64,000 nt of DNA, from assembly GCF_964204645.1 (NCBI RefSeq), contig NC_134034.1, positions 868,001 through 932,000 on the forward strand, written 5' to 3'. The translations under genes and the position numbers were made by a program. The stretch's first letter is position 1, and every line of letters begins with the position of its first letter. The notes below the pieces were generated by a model. The model searched no databases, was not told the DNA's origin, and saw only the letters and a program-made list of their open reading frames with translations. Below are positions 1 through 11,700 of this stretch, one piece after another. Source of the stretch: Tubulanus polymorphus (Eukaryota; Nemertea; Palaeonemertea; Tubulaniformes; Tubulanidae).

Positions 1-227
1 AGAGGGTTCTTTCTTAGTCCAACATTTTGCCCGGAGAGAAATTCTTTCTTTGTTTTACAAACCCCAAAATAACAATTTTTAGCTTGTTAGTCAATCCCCC
101 ACACCAAAAAGACCTCCACTCGGCAATTGTGAAAAAATATCCCAACTTAAGAAGTTATTCACAGATTAGGTGAAGTTGACATAAAAATAGTGGTAATAAA
201 ATCGGTGTATTTGTTATTTGAATTTAC

Positions 228-438
228 CTTTATCCATCCCGGTGCGGCGATCTTTGACGATCCAAACATCTTGTATTTCACCATATTTCTCAAAACTCTC
301 CCTAAAATCAGCTTCGGTGACTCCTTTAGCGTGTACGACGAATATCCGACTGAACGGGGGGTGGTCATCGCGCCCGAAATCCCATGTTCTAGGCCCGCCG
401 CGTCCTCTTTCGAAATTATTACTATCAGTCGACGCCAT
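228..438 (-). CDS. RBM45: RBM45-like RNA-binding protein, first coding exon (partial)
   Basis: The exon starts at an ATG whose first base is 438 and ends at a GTAAAT donor (222-227), leaving phase 1. It encodes about 70 residues: a polar arginine/glycine-rich start, then the first half of an RRM. RNP2 is visible as SRIFVVHAKG and is followed by FEKYGEIQDVWIVKD, the usual beta1-alpha1-beta2 order. The match of SRIFVV, the short FxxYGxIQDVWIVKDR stretch and a DKGK end to RBM45/Drb1 is from memory of that family and is good but not exclusive; another RRM protein is possible. RNP1 and further RRMs must lie downstream, beyond base 1. RBM45 is a nuclear multi-RRM protein tied to RNA processing. The upstream flank (439-1330) shows no TATA box. 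Confidence 0.75.
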
Positions 439-1330
439 TTTGTAAGCTGGGAAGAATGGATCTTTTAGACCGTCAAGTGCTGCCGCCTATCGTATGTGCA
501 TTGTGTCGTTCCAGTTCAAGTTGAAATTTATTTTAACGGATGGTTATATAGGCCTACAGAGATTAAAGGGGGAAACAAACAATGAAATTGTTGATAGTGA
601 ATATGTGAACCAACTTACTTATTACTCGAATGCCGCAGTAGGAATATTGTGGGCTCGGTTAGTTCACATATTCACCGCTATCGAGATACATAGCGGCAGC
701 ACTTTACGGTCACGATCTGATCCACCGATCACTTTCTGTTTTTTTTTCAAATCTGAAATCCTTAAATAACAAGCAAGAAAAACATCGTGATTTCAAAGTA
801 GATTACAGACTATGTTTATTATATAATAGCGTTCATTAGTTATAGTATTGATATAAAAAAATTGACATTGTTTTCACTTCAAAAACCACGGCGCTGGGTT
901 TCAGCAAATTCAGTCGTAAATTTCACAAATAATGTTCTGGCAAATCGTAAACTTATTATTTCAACATTTTGCGGCGTATCTTACAATGGCAAGGTTCTAG
1001 CAACGGTACAGTCTCCCAATCCTCCCCCCATAAGTCCATCAAATTTCTGCACACTGCAGTTAGAGTTTGTCACATAGATCACCATAGGTCCGGTTCCACA
1101 AAGTTAAACCAGACAATGGTTTACTTGCTGTTGGTTGTTTTTCATGTTTATCAATTTGAGGACAACAATTCAAACTTTAAACCGTTTCAAACTGAAAGGA
1201 ACTTTTTGAAGCCAGTTTCTGTGTAAGTACCATGTTTGTTCCGCACAGACGAGACCCGGCGCCCATCTCGTGCATCAATAGTTCATTCGGCAATCTAGAA
1301 ACTCCTTCCCATCCGCGGTTCAGCCTCATG
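439..1330. other. Intergenic region with one MITE-like fragment
   Basis: No convincing exon is seen. Bases about 1084-1215 resemble the short palindromic element at 32093-32220: they share a GGACAACAATTCAAACTT core and a GTTCCACA / GAAAGGAACTTT edge pair. The rest is AT-rich unique sequence between the RBM45-like exon and the next minus-strand gene. Confidence 0.4.
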
Positions 1331-2014
1331 TCATAATTCATCGCTATTTTCGATTTTATCCAAAAATTCGTCGACTTTTCGCAATTCGCGCGTCAGCGAT
1401 TTCCAAGTGGCCACGTGAACTATAGCCCTAACGACGTTCGAACGCTTCTTGCCGTGTCGGTCTAATTCCGGCTGGTGCGCCTGACCGAACGCCACTTCCG
1501 CTTCCTCGTGCATTTTTATTCGATGAGTTAAACTTTTTATTTTCAGGTTTAATTTCTCGTCGAATTTGGCCGTTGATAATCGCGTTTTCAGTGTCTCCAA
1601 CTCCGCGTAAAATACAACTTTATCTTCTTCGGAGTCAAACTTTTCATTATCCATAGAGTTATCCACAACTTTAGCCGGTTTATCCGCGGAGTTATCCACA
1701 TCTCCAGATGGAGTATCCACAGGGCTATCCACATCAGCAGCAGGGCTATCCACAGATTCCACAGCAGGTCGCTTAACCGTTACTTTTGTCCCCGAATCTG
1801 ATAGAATATCATACCGACGGTTCGACTGTTCGAATCTGTATTTATCGAGCAGTTTTTCGCGGAACGGAATCGTCTTCCGACGGCCGCCGCCGTCACCACG
1901 ATCTCGAGAATAATAACGATTCAGAAACATCGACACGAGAAACAGGGCGAATAAACTCGCACCGTACAGAACTAATCTTCGCTGCTGCATCATTACTCCA
2001 CAAACACAGATCAA
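1331..2014 (-). CDS. Unassigned single-pass membrane protein with acidic, proline-rich stalk
   Basis: One continuous minus-strand reading frame of 227 aa. An in-frame MM at residues 8-9 could be the real start. Residues about 13-31 (LVLYGASLFALFLVSMFL) form one hydrophobic segment followed by RYYSRDR, which suggests a signal anchor. Residues about 80-125 are an acidic Asp/Ser/Pro tract with repeated VDSP/VDN-type units, matching an imperfect DNA repeat (GGGCTATCCACA-like) at about 1660-1760. The C-terminal half (about 130-227) is charged and predicted helical, perhaps coiled coil, and ends in DKIENSDEL. I do not recognise the family. The frame's length and an upstream stop support a real single-exon gene or terminal exon; spliced upstream exons cannot be excluded. 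Confidence 0.55.
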   Translation of the reverse strand: MICVCGVMMQQRRLVLYGASLFALFLVSMFLNRYYSRDRGDGGGRRKTIPFREKLLDKYRFEQSNRRYDILSDSGTKVTVKRPAVESVDSPAADVDSPVDTPSGDVDNSADKPAKVVDNSMDNEKFDSEEDKVVFYAELETLKTRLSTAKFDEKLNLKIKSLTHRIKMHEEAEVAFGQAHQPELDRHGKKRSNVVRAIVHVATWKSLTRELRKVDEFLDKIENSDEL

Positions 2015-2171
2015 ACTTAAACGACTTGATGAGATTTAGATGTACAGGATTTATTATCATACTGATTCGAGAGACAAGATGTTACACGCGGATCGATACT
2101 GACAGCGAGGCCTAACTCGTGGCAGATCGCTTGTCACAGATGTCACGAACGTTGCCGTGATTTTCATGTTT

Positions 2172-2480
2172 TTATTTGACTCGATATCGATTTAACATCT
2201 ATAGGCAATTTTTGTCTGTAACCCGCTTTTGGAATATCTCTAATTGACCATAAATCTATAGGCTATTCAATAATATTGTTCGCATTGTCTGTAGCCAGAC
2301 TTTTTTGGATTTTTCGCTAAATTTTTTTCAACAACACTTATATACATATATATACCTCAACGATTTAGCATCTGTGTCGATTTAGCCTAATTTTGTCTGT
2401 AACCCGCTTTTGGAATATATCTCTTATTGACCATAAATCTATAGGCTATTTGATATTATTGTTCGCATTGTCTGTAGCCA
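2172..2480 (+). repeat. Direct repeat pair, about 110 bp
   Basis: Two diverged copies, about 2190-2300 and 2375-2480, share GTCTGTAACCCGCTTTTGG, then ATTGACCATAAATCTATAGG, and end in TTGTTCGCATTGTCTGTAG. The pair lies between the unassigned membrane-protein gene and the 3' end of the glutamate receptor gene. No coding potential is seen. Confidence 0.7.
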
Positions 2481-2720
2481 GTTTTTTCAACAACACAGTG
2501 TATTATAGCTCAATTTGATCTTAATACGACTAGTGAAACTGTGCAGCAGTCTTAATAAACCATCGTTAAAACTATCATTTCATTAAAATGTGATAAACTT
2601 ACAAATGATAGTGAGAAAACCCGATCAAACGCGTTGGTTCATGTACAAGTCTTACACGTTTGAACTATATCAGCCGGGCATCGATGAATCAAATCAGTCA
2701 TTCTTCCATCAATGACACGA

Positions 2721-5700
2721 TCAGAAACTCGTGGAAACTTGTTTGCGCTTATCTTTCGAAGGTGGCGCTTTGATCTTGTTTAGGTACAAATATTTCAGAC
2801 AGAAGACGACACCGGATGCCGGTAAACCGATCAGCAACATGACAAACACTCCCGAGAAATCGCGGATTCTTACTTGATTCGGTGGCGTTTTCGCGTCTGA
2901 TGTGCACGGGTCGGTGCCTTTAATCCAACTGAAAAATATACAATATACAAAATATACGATTACTTAGTAATTTAGCCAACCAGCCAGCCAACCAACCAAC
3001 CAGCCAACCAGCCAGCAGCCTGCTAGCCAGCCAACCAGCCAGCCAGCCGGCTAACCAACCAACCAGCCAGCAGCCTGCTAGCCAACCAACAAACCAACCA
3101 ACAAACCAACCAGCAGCCTGCTAGCCAACCAACCAGCCAGCAGCCTGCTAGCCAACCAACCAACCAACCAACCAACCAGCCAGCCAGCAGCCTGCTAGCC
3201 AGCCAACCAGTCAGCTAGCCAACCAACAAACCAACCAACCAACCAACCAACCAGCAGCCTGCTAGCCAACCAACCAGCCAGCAGCCTGCTAGCCAACCAA
3301 CCAACCAGCAGCCTGCTAGCCAACCAACCAGCCAGCTAGCCAACCAGCCAGCAGCCTGCTAGCCAACCAACCAACCAACCAACCAACCAGCGAGCCAGCA
3401 GCCTGCTAGCCAACCAACAAACCAACCAACCAACCAACCAGCCAGCCAGCAGCCTGCTAGCCAACCAACCAGTCAGCCACCTTCCATCCTATAGTTTGAG
3501 TTAACCTAACAACATTGAATTAAAATAAGTTAATTTTCAGTGAGTTACGTAGGAATCAGGTCTGAGCTAAGGAGGCTGTGCAACTGGGTCGACGTGCAAC
3601 GATCTTAATCTTGACAAAACACGTCCTGAGCCAACATCGCCCTTAATAGAGCAACTTTCTGAACGGTTTTCGATACACTTACTAGGCCATAACAGTGCGA
3701 GCCTTTCCGCTGAGTGCGATGTGTTGAAACGCTCGTTTCAAAGCTTTTGCGTACGGAAAATCTTTATTCATCGGAACAGCGAAAGCTTGCGGAGCCACGT
3801 GGATATTACCGATAGCTAATTCACACAACTTGTTGCGAGCTACAGAGAAAACAAAAAGCAATAAATGTACAAGAAAAAATCTGAACGTATGAATCTATTG
3901 AAGTTGTGTATGACGGATGCAAAACATGACCCTAGATAACAGAATCGCTCAACCATCAGAATCCTAGGGGAGAGGTCAATCCGAACCCAGGAAGACCCGT
4001 AACCCTAACCCTAGCAAGACTCGAACCTGCAAACCCTAGCATGCCAGCCGAACGTACTAACCACTAGACCATAGAACAGTAGTGATTTACGGTGTTTGTA
4101 AGTTTGTCTGGTCAGTGTGTCGACCGGTGACCAGTCAGGTGTGGTGGCTGTACTCACTAACAACACCTACTATCATTCTCTGATTGCAGGTTGTGTTTTA
4201 TAGCCTTGTATGAAAAAATGCAACAGCGTATTAATATTATCAGGTTTTTTACATCTCGGTTTGATGGTTTGTCCGGTGGTAATTGCGATGAATAATTAAT
4301 CAGATACATCACGACGGCTGCAGACGAGAATCCGTAGTTAAGGACGGTGGATATCGGCAACACCCTTTCTGACTTTTTGTCGCGTGTGGCTGTAACGATT
4401 TAGAAGAGAAGTGACGGTGAAATTACCAGCTCTCAGAAAAGCGAGCATATCCACGACCAGTTAGATCAATAGAACTATTATAGTCCAATCGACCGGGGAT
4501 AGAACCCGAGTCTACCACTTAGAAAGCAAACGCCCTAACCAGAAGACTTGGTTACACAGAACATTTGTTTTGGTTCGTTTTAAGGTTCATTTTAAGTTCC
4601 ACAGACGCTCGTATTTGAGGTTCTCTGAGGTAAAGAGTGGCTTAGATCCTTAAGTATATACATGTGATAATAATGGGTCTCTAAGCGACTTGTCACCTAC
4701 AAACTTCAAATGGTTTGAACAAGGCATTGAGCATTCGGTTCACTTTCAGTGAGTTTAGAAATCTTAACTCACAGCTTATGTGGAGCTGTAGCCTGAAAAC
4801 GGAGCCGATTATGGTTGGTATGATCCTTTATGAGTTGGCCGAAATGTGGTTCAGGTGGAATATTTAATCGCTGTAAGAAAACAAGGGAAACATCGCTCCT
4901 CTGAGCAGCCTCCCCTCCACCGATAACGACGCCCTTGTCCTTGCCGCGTGACATACACATTGATAAACAATGATTTATAATAGGGGATGAAAGCACTTTT
5001 GGAACATTGTCAAACATTCGCGTGACAAATGTCTTTGAAAAAACCCAATTAAAAACCAGGACGCGTTGATAAATATTGATAGTTATGCGGTTTGTCGACG
5101 ATTGAATTGTATATTAAACATAAGGAAAACCTGCGACTTAATTGTTTCCGTAGGGAAATTTATTCCAAACCAAACAAACGCAGCGACGTCAGGAAGTTGT
5201 GTGGTTCTGATATAAGGAGGGCAGCTCTGAGCTGAGATAAAGTGAGCTGATAAAATGTGACGATGCGACGTTTGATCTGAGTTCCCTGAACTGGCTGGCG
5301 CTGCAATATTCCATATCGTCTCTGCCCGCGGTTAATTTTGGATAAACTGGATCGGTTGCTAGCTTTCTGAGTGTTGATGACGACAAAAGTCATAGTTACG
5401 TACATTCTATTGATATCATTAGGAAGATACGTTTTGTATGGGAGAACTACATTAATGAAATACATATTATTTTGCAAGCGTGTTTGAATAGCGGAAATAT
5501 GACAAGTGAGTACAATTAATGGCTATATAAAGTCCATCTATTAATTGACGGGATTTTTCAGCGATTCGGGGGTATAACACACATATACCTCATCTAAGTT
5601 TAGAAGTAACTCCAGAAATCTGGGACGATAGGGTTTTTTAGAGTTTTCTATGAATTCAAGTTGATATACCATAGAAAATAGACGCCTATTTCAAATCGGT

Positions 5701-8700
5701 ACGGTTCAGCTCATGTCCAGATTTTTTAGGTAAAATAATAAGGAAATTCAGGCAAAATTCAGGCAAAAATCCAATATGGCGGCTTTGACTCTGCATATAA
5801 TGTCCTCCTTGTTTTCAGGGGTTGGTGATATAGATGGCGCTGAAGACGATGATTGGATCGATAATTTGCTACAGTCTGTTCGACATCAGATTATCCGCGG
5901 CGTCAGTAATGACAACATTTCCATGTTTCTGCCCGAATTCGAAAAATGGTACGAGATCCTCTCACTCGACGACATCGCCGCCTATCGGCGCTTGAAGAAA
6001 CGAGCGACGTCACGCTGCGAATTTTCGGCGTTAGTTAGCGGACAATTCTACAGCGACGAACTAGACTTCAGCGAAAAAGCGTCCGCTACCAACTTCCGGC
6101 GACCGCTTCACGTGGCCATCATGTTCGCGTCGCAGCGCCTCCTATCGGCGTTACTAGTCGACGAATACGAAACGATATTTCTGACGGATATTAACGGTTG
6201 TAATTGTTTGCACGTGCTCGTCCAGGCGGCGACACTGCGCACTGAGATGGAGGAACAATACATTGGCTGCTTGCAGACTCTGTACCTGCAGGTGGACTCT
6301 ATCGCCCGGAAGTACCTGTTACACCAAGAAAATAGCGACCACTTCCGGCCGGTGGAGCTGGCAGCTAAGGGGCAGTGTTACGGTTTGTTCTTACAGATGT
6401 TCACAGACGAGACCTACGTCATCAGGTTGGTTTCCATAGAGACAGGTGACAAAACCCACAATCATGCATGAAGATTGAGACAAGCTGTAAAAGAGTAAAA
6501 GAGCTTTGAATATGGCTCTAGCTCTTGCTTTTTCCAACTCTCCCTCTTTTTATCGCTTTTCTTCATAATTGTAGGTGACCGATGTATTCTAAATGTATTA
6601 TATAAATGGCAATCACTGTTCGTCGAAGATATTTCGAAGTTTAATGATTTGACAGTTTCAGGATTTATCTGAATTCCATCTTCAGAGAAGCAGTAAGGAG
6701 TTCAATCGGTTTCCGTGAAGATGGGTTTCAGAGATAAACTTGAAAGCCGTCAGATTTATTCAACTTTGATGAAATATCATCAGTTGTGGTATGCTTGTCT
6801 TTTTTCATGTCTACGTCATCAGCTACAAACGTCTGGCCTTGACCGAGATAATCGTCTATGACGTCACAGAGTACGAGGATTTCTCCGACAGGCGACGGGA
6901 ATTCCGATCACCGCTGAGGATGTTGATGTATCTGACGGACGACAAACGAGATGGCGTTATCAAATACGCCAAACAACAAGGCACCAGCGTCATATCTCAA
7001 TGGACAGATTACAAGATCAAACGCTCCTTACCATATTTGGTCATATGGATGACGTTCAGATGTTTATATCTGATATTACTATCCGTTTTGACGCCTGCGC
7101 ATTTCAGAGATCCCGACTTCAAGTCGATGCATATAAACGCCTCGTGTAACGACTTCATGAACGAAACGGCCTTTGTATCCAGTAAATGCCGTCTACTTCG
7201 TGACGTCACGTCCGTGGCGGTGTACACGATGACTTTATCGGTCGTGTTTCTGTTGTTCGATATTATCGAACTGATCGTGAACGCAGCCGATCGCGACAGA
7301 CGGATCATCTACAAGGGCATGTCCGAAATGGCCGCCTACGTCGGTTACACTCCGTTCTATCGTATGAACCAGTTCTTCTTAAACGTCACGTCGACGTTCG
7401 CCATAGTTTTCACGTTTTTCAACAAATACCAGCCGGAGACGGTGCAGACGGTGCTACGCTACACTAAAGGCGTCTACGTCCCGTTCCTGTTCGTCAGTTT
7501 TATGTACGTTGCCGAGTTCCTGCCGTATATGGGCCGTTTCGCGATAACGATGCAGAAAATGATCTCGATCTTGTTGAAGTTTTTGTTCATGTCGATATTC
7601 GTGAAGATCGTTTTCATCGGGTTTTTCCGCGACGTCAGCGCGGATTTCTCGTACGGTTACGCGTCGGCGATATATGTGAGTTTTCTGTTGGATAACGGCG
7701 GGTATAATTTCGGTTTGCAGCCAGAGTTAGAGTTGGGTTACGCTTACGTCGTGTATTTCTATTTCTCGGCCGTTTTACTGATCAACTACCTGATTGCTGT
7801 GATGTCGGTAGAAGCCGCCAGCACCGAAGAACTGAAATTTGTCATACAGAAGATCAGGAACCTACACGGCGCCTTCCTGGCCGAGGAGCGGTTCGGACGG
7901 TGGGTGACGTTGTTGTACTATAAGCTGAAACGCTGCAAACCGCCGCCCGTTTTCATCAAGGTCGAACGGACGATCAAACACAGGGAACAGTGGCGTATTC
8001 TATGGAAGAATCGATCAGCTGACTAATCTACCCGAGGTAGCTATTCTATACACTATGGTTGCGAATGCTCATAATTCAGATGAATTCTAGTTAACCTACA
8101 AGGTATTATAGCAGACTCCGCTCTAATCGGATCTGTTCAACTCGGAGATAACCGTTATACTTTGATAACCGTTAAACTTTTCTTGTTGTTGTGATACATG
8201 CACTATATATGAAATACACAAACCACCGGGTCAACTCATAAGCTCAGCAGCATGGAGAAACAAGGATAGAATCAAGTTTTTTTAGCCATAACATTGTAAC
8301 TTAGTATTGCAAACATGTAACAAGGTTTGTGCATCTAAACGACTGTAAGCCAGGTGACCACGGTGAGACATGTCGACGCCGATTACAGAGTTTAAAGATG
8401 TCACGAATCTTCTATCAGTGAGAATGTTTTTACTGAAACATTACTGTTGCTCTGAACAATTATAGTTCCATTTGGGCATTACACGGCAACGTTAACGATT
8501 CTGTGAATACGGAATTTAGATCTTAAATCTTGTAAGATTGATTTTAACTGTTAATAATGAGAAAACTCGTTAATAACCTACCCCTCGTAGCACTTAGATA
8601 TAAATTCAACGATATGAACGCGTATTTGCCTTGTTTAGCGCGTTCGATGCCTTCAGTAACGGACTCGGTGAAACTACCGGTATGCTTCATGTGTTCGTAC

Positions 8701-11700
8701 ATGCGATGATAGTCGGGATCAGCCGTCGCTCGGAAGAACGACTCGTCTGATGTACTTTTCTCGACCCCGTATTCGTAGTGTGTTTGCTTGAGCAGTTGTC
8801 GCATGCTGTTCAACGATTGGAATTTTTTATCCGTTAGAAAACTGGCCATATTACTCGTGTAACAACCTGCAAGAGATCGAAGAGCTTGCTGTTCTGCACG
8901 ACCTTGAAACAGGGATGAATCTAACAGGCCTCGTACACATTGAACCGATAATAAGATAAAAACCCACTATCTCTAGGGTGAGATCGAAACGTCGTGTATT
9001 CTATATATTTTAGATTGAATAAATAAATTCTTGTTTTTAAATTCTTTTAATCTGTAGTAGATAGTGGGTTTTATCTTATTACCTACCGACCTAGTACTAG
9101 AATCCAGTCCCTTCCCATCAATGTCGCCCACTTTTCTAACCAGTGAATTAAATTTTTGGAACCCCACCTTCCAAAATCGTAGCTGAAAAAAAGCTTCAAA
9201 CTCTGTTGCCAGTAAAGTTATGTGCCGGCCTCCCACACACTATTGCCCACGCTCTGGGAACAGATAGTTCTTCAGCATGCTTCTGTGTTGAGGAACCCTT
9301 ATAGGTTCTCGAAAGAACCAGTTCAAGTGAGTTGCAGCGGTAGAAATCGAAAAAGCTTCCTCGAAGAACTTCAGATAAAAGTTCTTAAAAGCCCGGTGGA
9401 TGTGAAATGTAGGCTTCATTAGAGAACCTTGGGGTACTACTTAACACTTTCTGTTCTGATATGGTTTCATAGGTCACTTACCGAGTACGACCAGTGCAAA
9501 AAACATTAGGAAGATAGTATATATTCTCATTGGTACCATAGTCGGCTCAAAGGGGGCGCCAAGCTGTAATATAGTCCCGTAACTGTACCAGGCTGACTCC
9601 TTCATGTTGAATTGTCGCTGTACGTCCTGGCGTTCTCGTAACGGGTTCAAATATTCTAAAAATCTCAAGTATAAAACCGACAACAGCAGAGCACCGAAAA
9701 CGATGCACCAGGAATCGATGTGGAAAGGTTGTAAAAACGAGTGGAATATATGGTCGGTACTCTCCTGTCGCAGGTACAAGTACGTCATACCGTCGAGCAT
9801 GAGCGGCGGCGTGAAATCTATGACTTCTAATCGCTGTTGAGTTTTAATCATTCCGCCAACAGCAATCTATAGATATAAACAGAGAAAATGAAAATACATC
9901 AGTGCTTTCAGAATGCGAGTCGAAAACATTTGCCTCCCCCTTCGACTAATGAGAATTAGCGCGTGATTCACCAGCTATCCCGCTAGATGGCGTGCTGCTG
10001 CAGCTGGCCCACTAGATGGAGCATGTAGGAAAACTCGATCAAAATCTAGTTCATGTTTGATTTATTTTATCATGATTTTGACAGAAATACGGATACAGTG
10101 ATTGGTGCCTTCAAACTACCCGCAAAACTTACCCTTCCCCACACGATCGACCAATAAACTTCAGCGTCCATTTTTACTCCCGGCTCTCGAATTTGATTTA
10201 ATTGTTCAAAACTTAACTTGTTTTCCATTTGTAACAACACGTGGACCAGTTGTACAGTTGTTTCCTAGCTTTAAGAACAGTTTAAGACTACAGTTCTACA
10301 ACTAAGAACAACCTTATGATTTAAGACAACGTTTGGACTGAAGTCAAGACTCTGTGCTACTAGTCCAAAGGTCCAGTTTTCGTTGATTCAAAGTTGTTGA
10401 AGTCCGTCATCTATCATCTCTGCCCCTAATGCGCCCCCCTGATACGAGAATGTACTCACCGGGAATTCACCCCTTCTCAATAAATCGACCACTCCACTCC
10501 AAGTTCCGTTCTCTTCGGTTCCGTACGCCAGACGACCTCGATCAATAAGCTCGTATTCGAGATTTATCTTCAGTTCGTCGCGAAGATGCTCAACGGCTAG
10601 GTTAAACAGGTCCAGAGCTAAACCCGTGAATCTGGCGTTACCGGTTAGAGTCGTGTCCGCGGGATTCACTTTAAACATGAACGGATACTCCTACAAACAA
10701 CGTCAAAAACAAATTTGAGACCATTTTGAGACACTCTTTATGGATAGGAGACCACTTTCCCAGTCTAGACGGTGCCTCCTAATGGATAGGAGACCACTTT
10801 CCCAGTCTAGACGGTGCCTCCTAATGGATAGGAGACCACTTTCCCAGTCTAGACGGTACCTTCTCATGGATAGGAGACCACTTTCCCAGTCTAGACGGTA
10901 CCTTCTCATGGATAGGAGACCACTTTCCCAGTCTAGACGGTACCTTCTCATGGATAGGAGACCACTTTCCCAGTCTAGACGGTACCTTCTAATGGATAGG
11001 AGACCACTTTCCCAGTCTAGACGGTACCTTCTAATGGATAGGAGACCACTTTCCCAGTCTAGACGGTACCTTCTCATGGATAGGAGACCACTTTCCCAGT
11101 CTAGACGGTGTCTCCTAATGGATAGGAGACCACTTTCCCAGTCTAGACGGTACCTTTTCATGGATAGGAGACCTACTTATTCCAGTCTGGACGGTGTTTT
11201 CTGATGCGCACGAATGTGTGTTATTCTTCTTCAATGTTGTTCGCACTTTTTACCTGTAGAGCTAATACTTTAATGTTGACATCCTTAGTCGCTGATTCAT
11301 CGTCGTGGCATCCATCGTTGACCTCCATCAGATTGGGTCTTTCTGTGGTACTGGTATTTCTGAACCATAACAACTTCTGTGGAACACACGGCACACGGCG
11401 ATTCATTAAAACAAAAAATACACATAGGTCAATCCCCGATATACCACCCGCCCATATTGGTGATTTATGATTTTGGCGTGCAGAAAGTATGACGGTACAT
11501 CGAGTCAGGTCTTAAGTTATAATATAGTCTAATTAACCAAAAAGTGCCCAGAAGTTGTTAGATTGATTATACATGTACAACCGAAATGCGTTTAGACTAG
11601 TATAAAGTAGCTAGATTGGTTATAGATCCAAATTGAGCTTAGGCTGGTCTTAAGTTGTTAGATATACTGTAGAATCAAAATGGTCATAGCCTGGACTTAA

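Noticed and set aside
2972-3477. Telomere-like or centromeric satellite
   Set aside because: Only about 500 bp, intronic, with a (CCAA/CCAG)n base; nothing links it to chromosome structure.
4157-5477. Extra glutamate receptor exons in the large intron
   Set aside because: Exon 12 (8582) joins exon 13 (3839) in phase and gives a continuous S2 domain, so no exon is missing; the open frames here have no receptor motifs.
6660-6822. An additional TRP-like exon starting at the TTTCAG near 6660
   Set aside because: It would need a donor in an incompatible phase, whereas 6425 joins 6823 directly in frame.
10735-11205. Long open frames on both strands across the 42-bp repeat
   Set aside because: The unit length is a multiple of three, so frames stay open by construction; the array is intronic.
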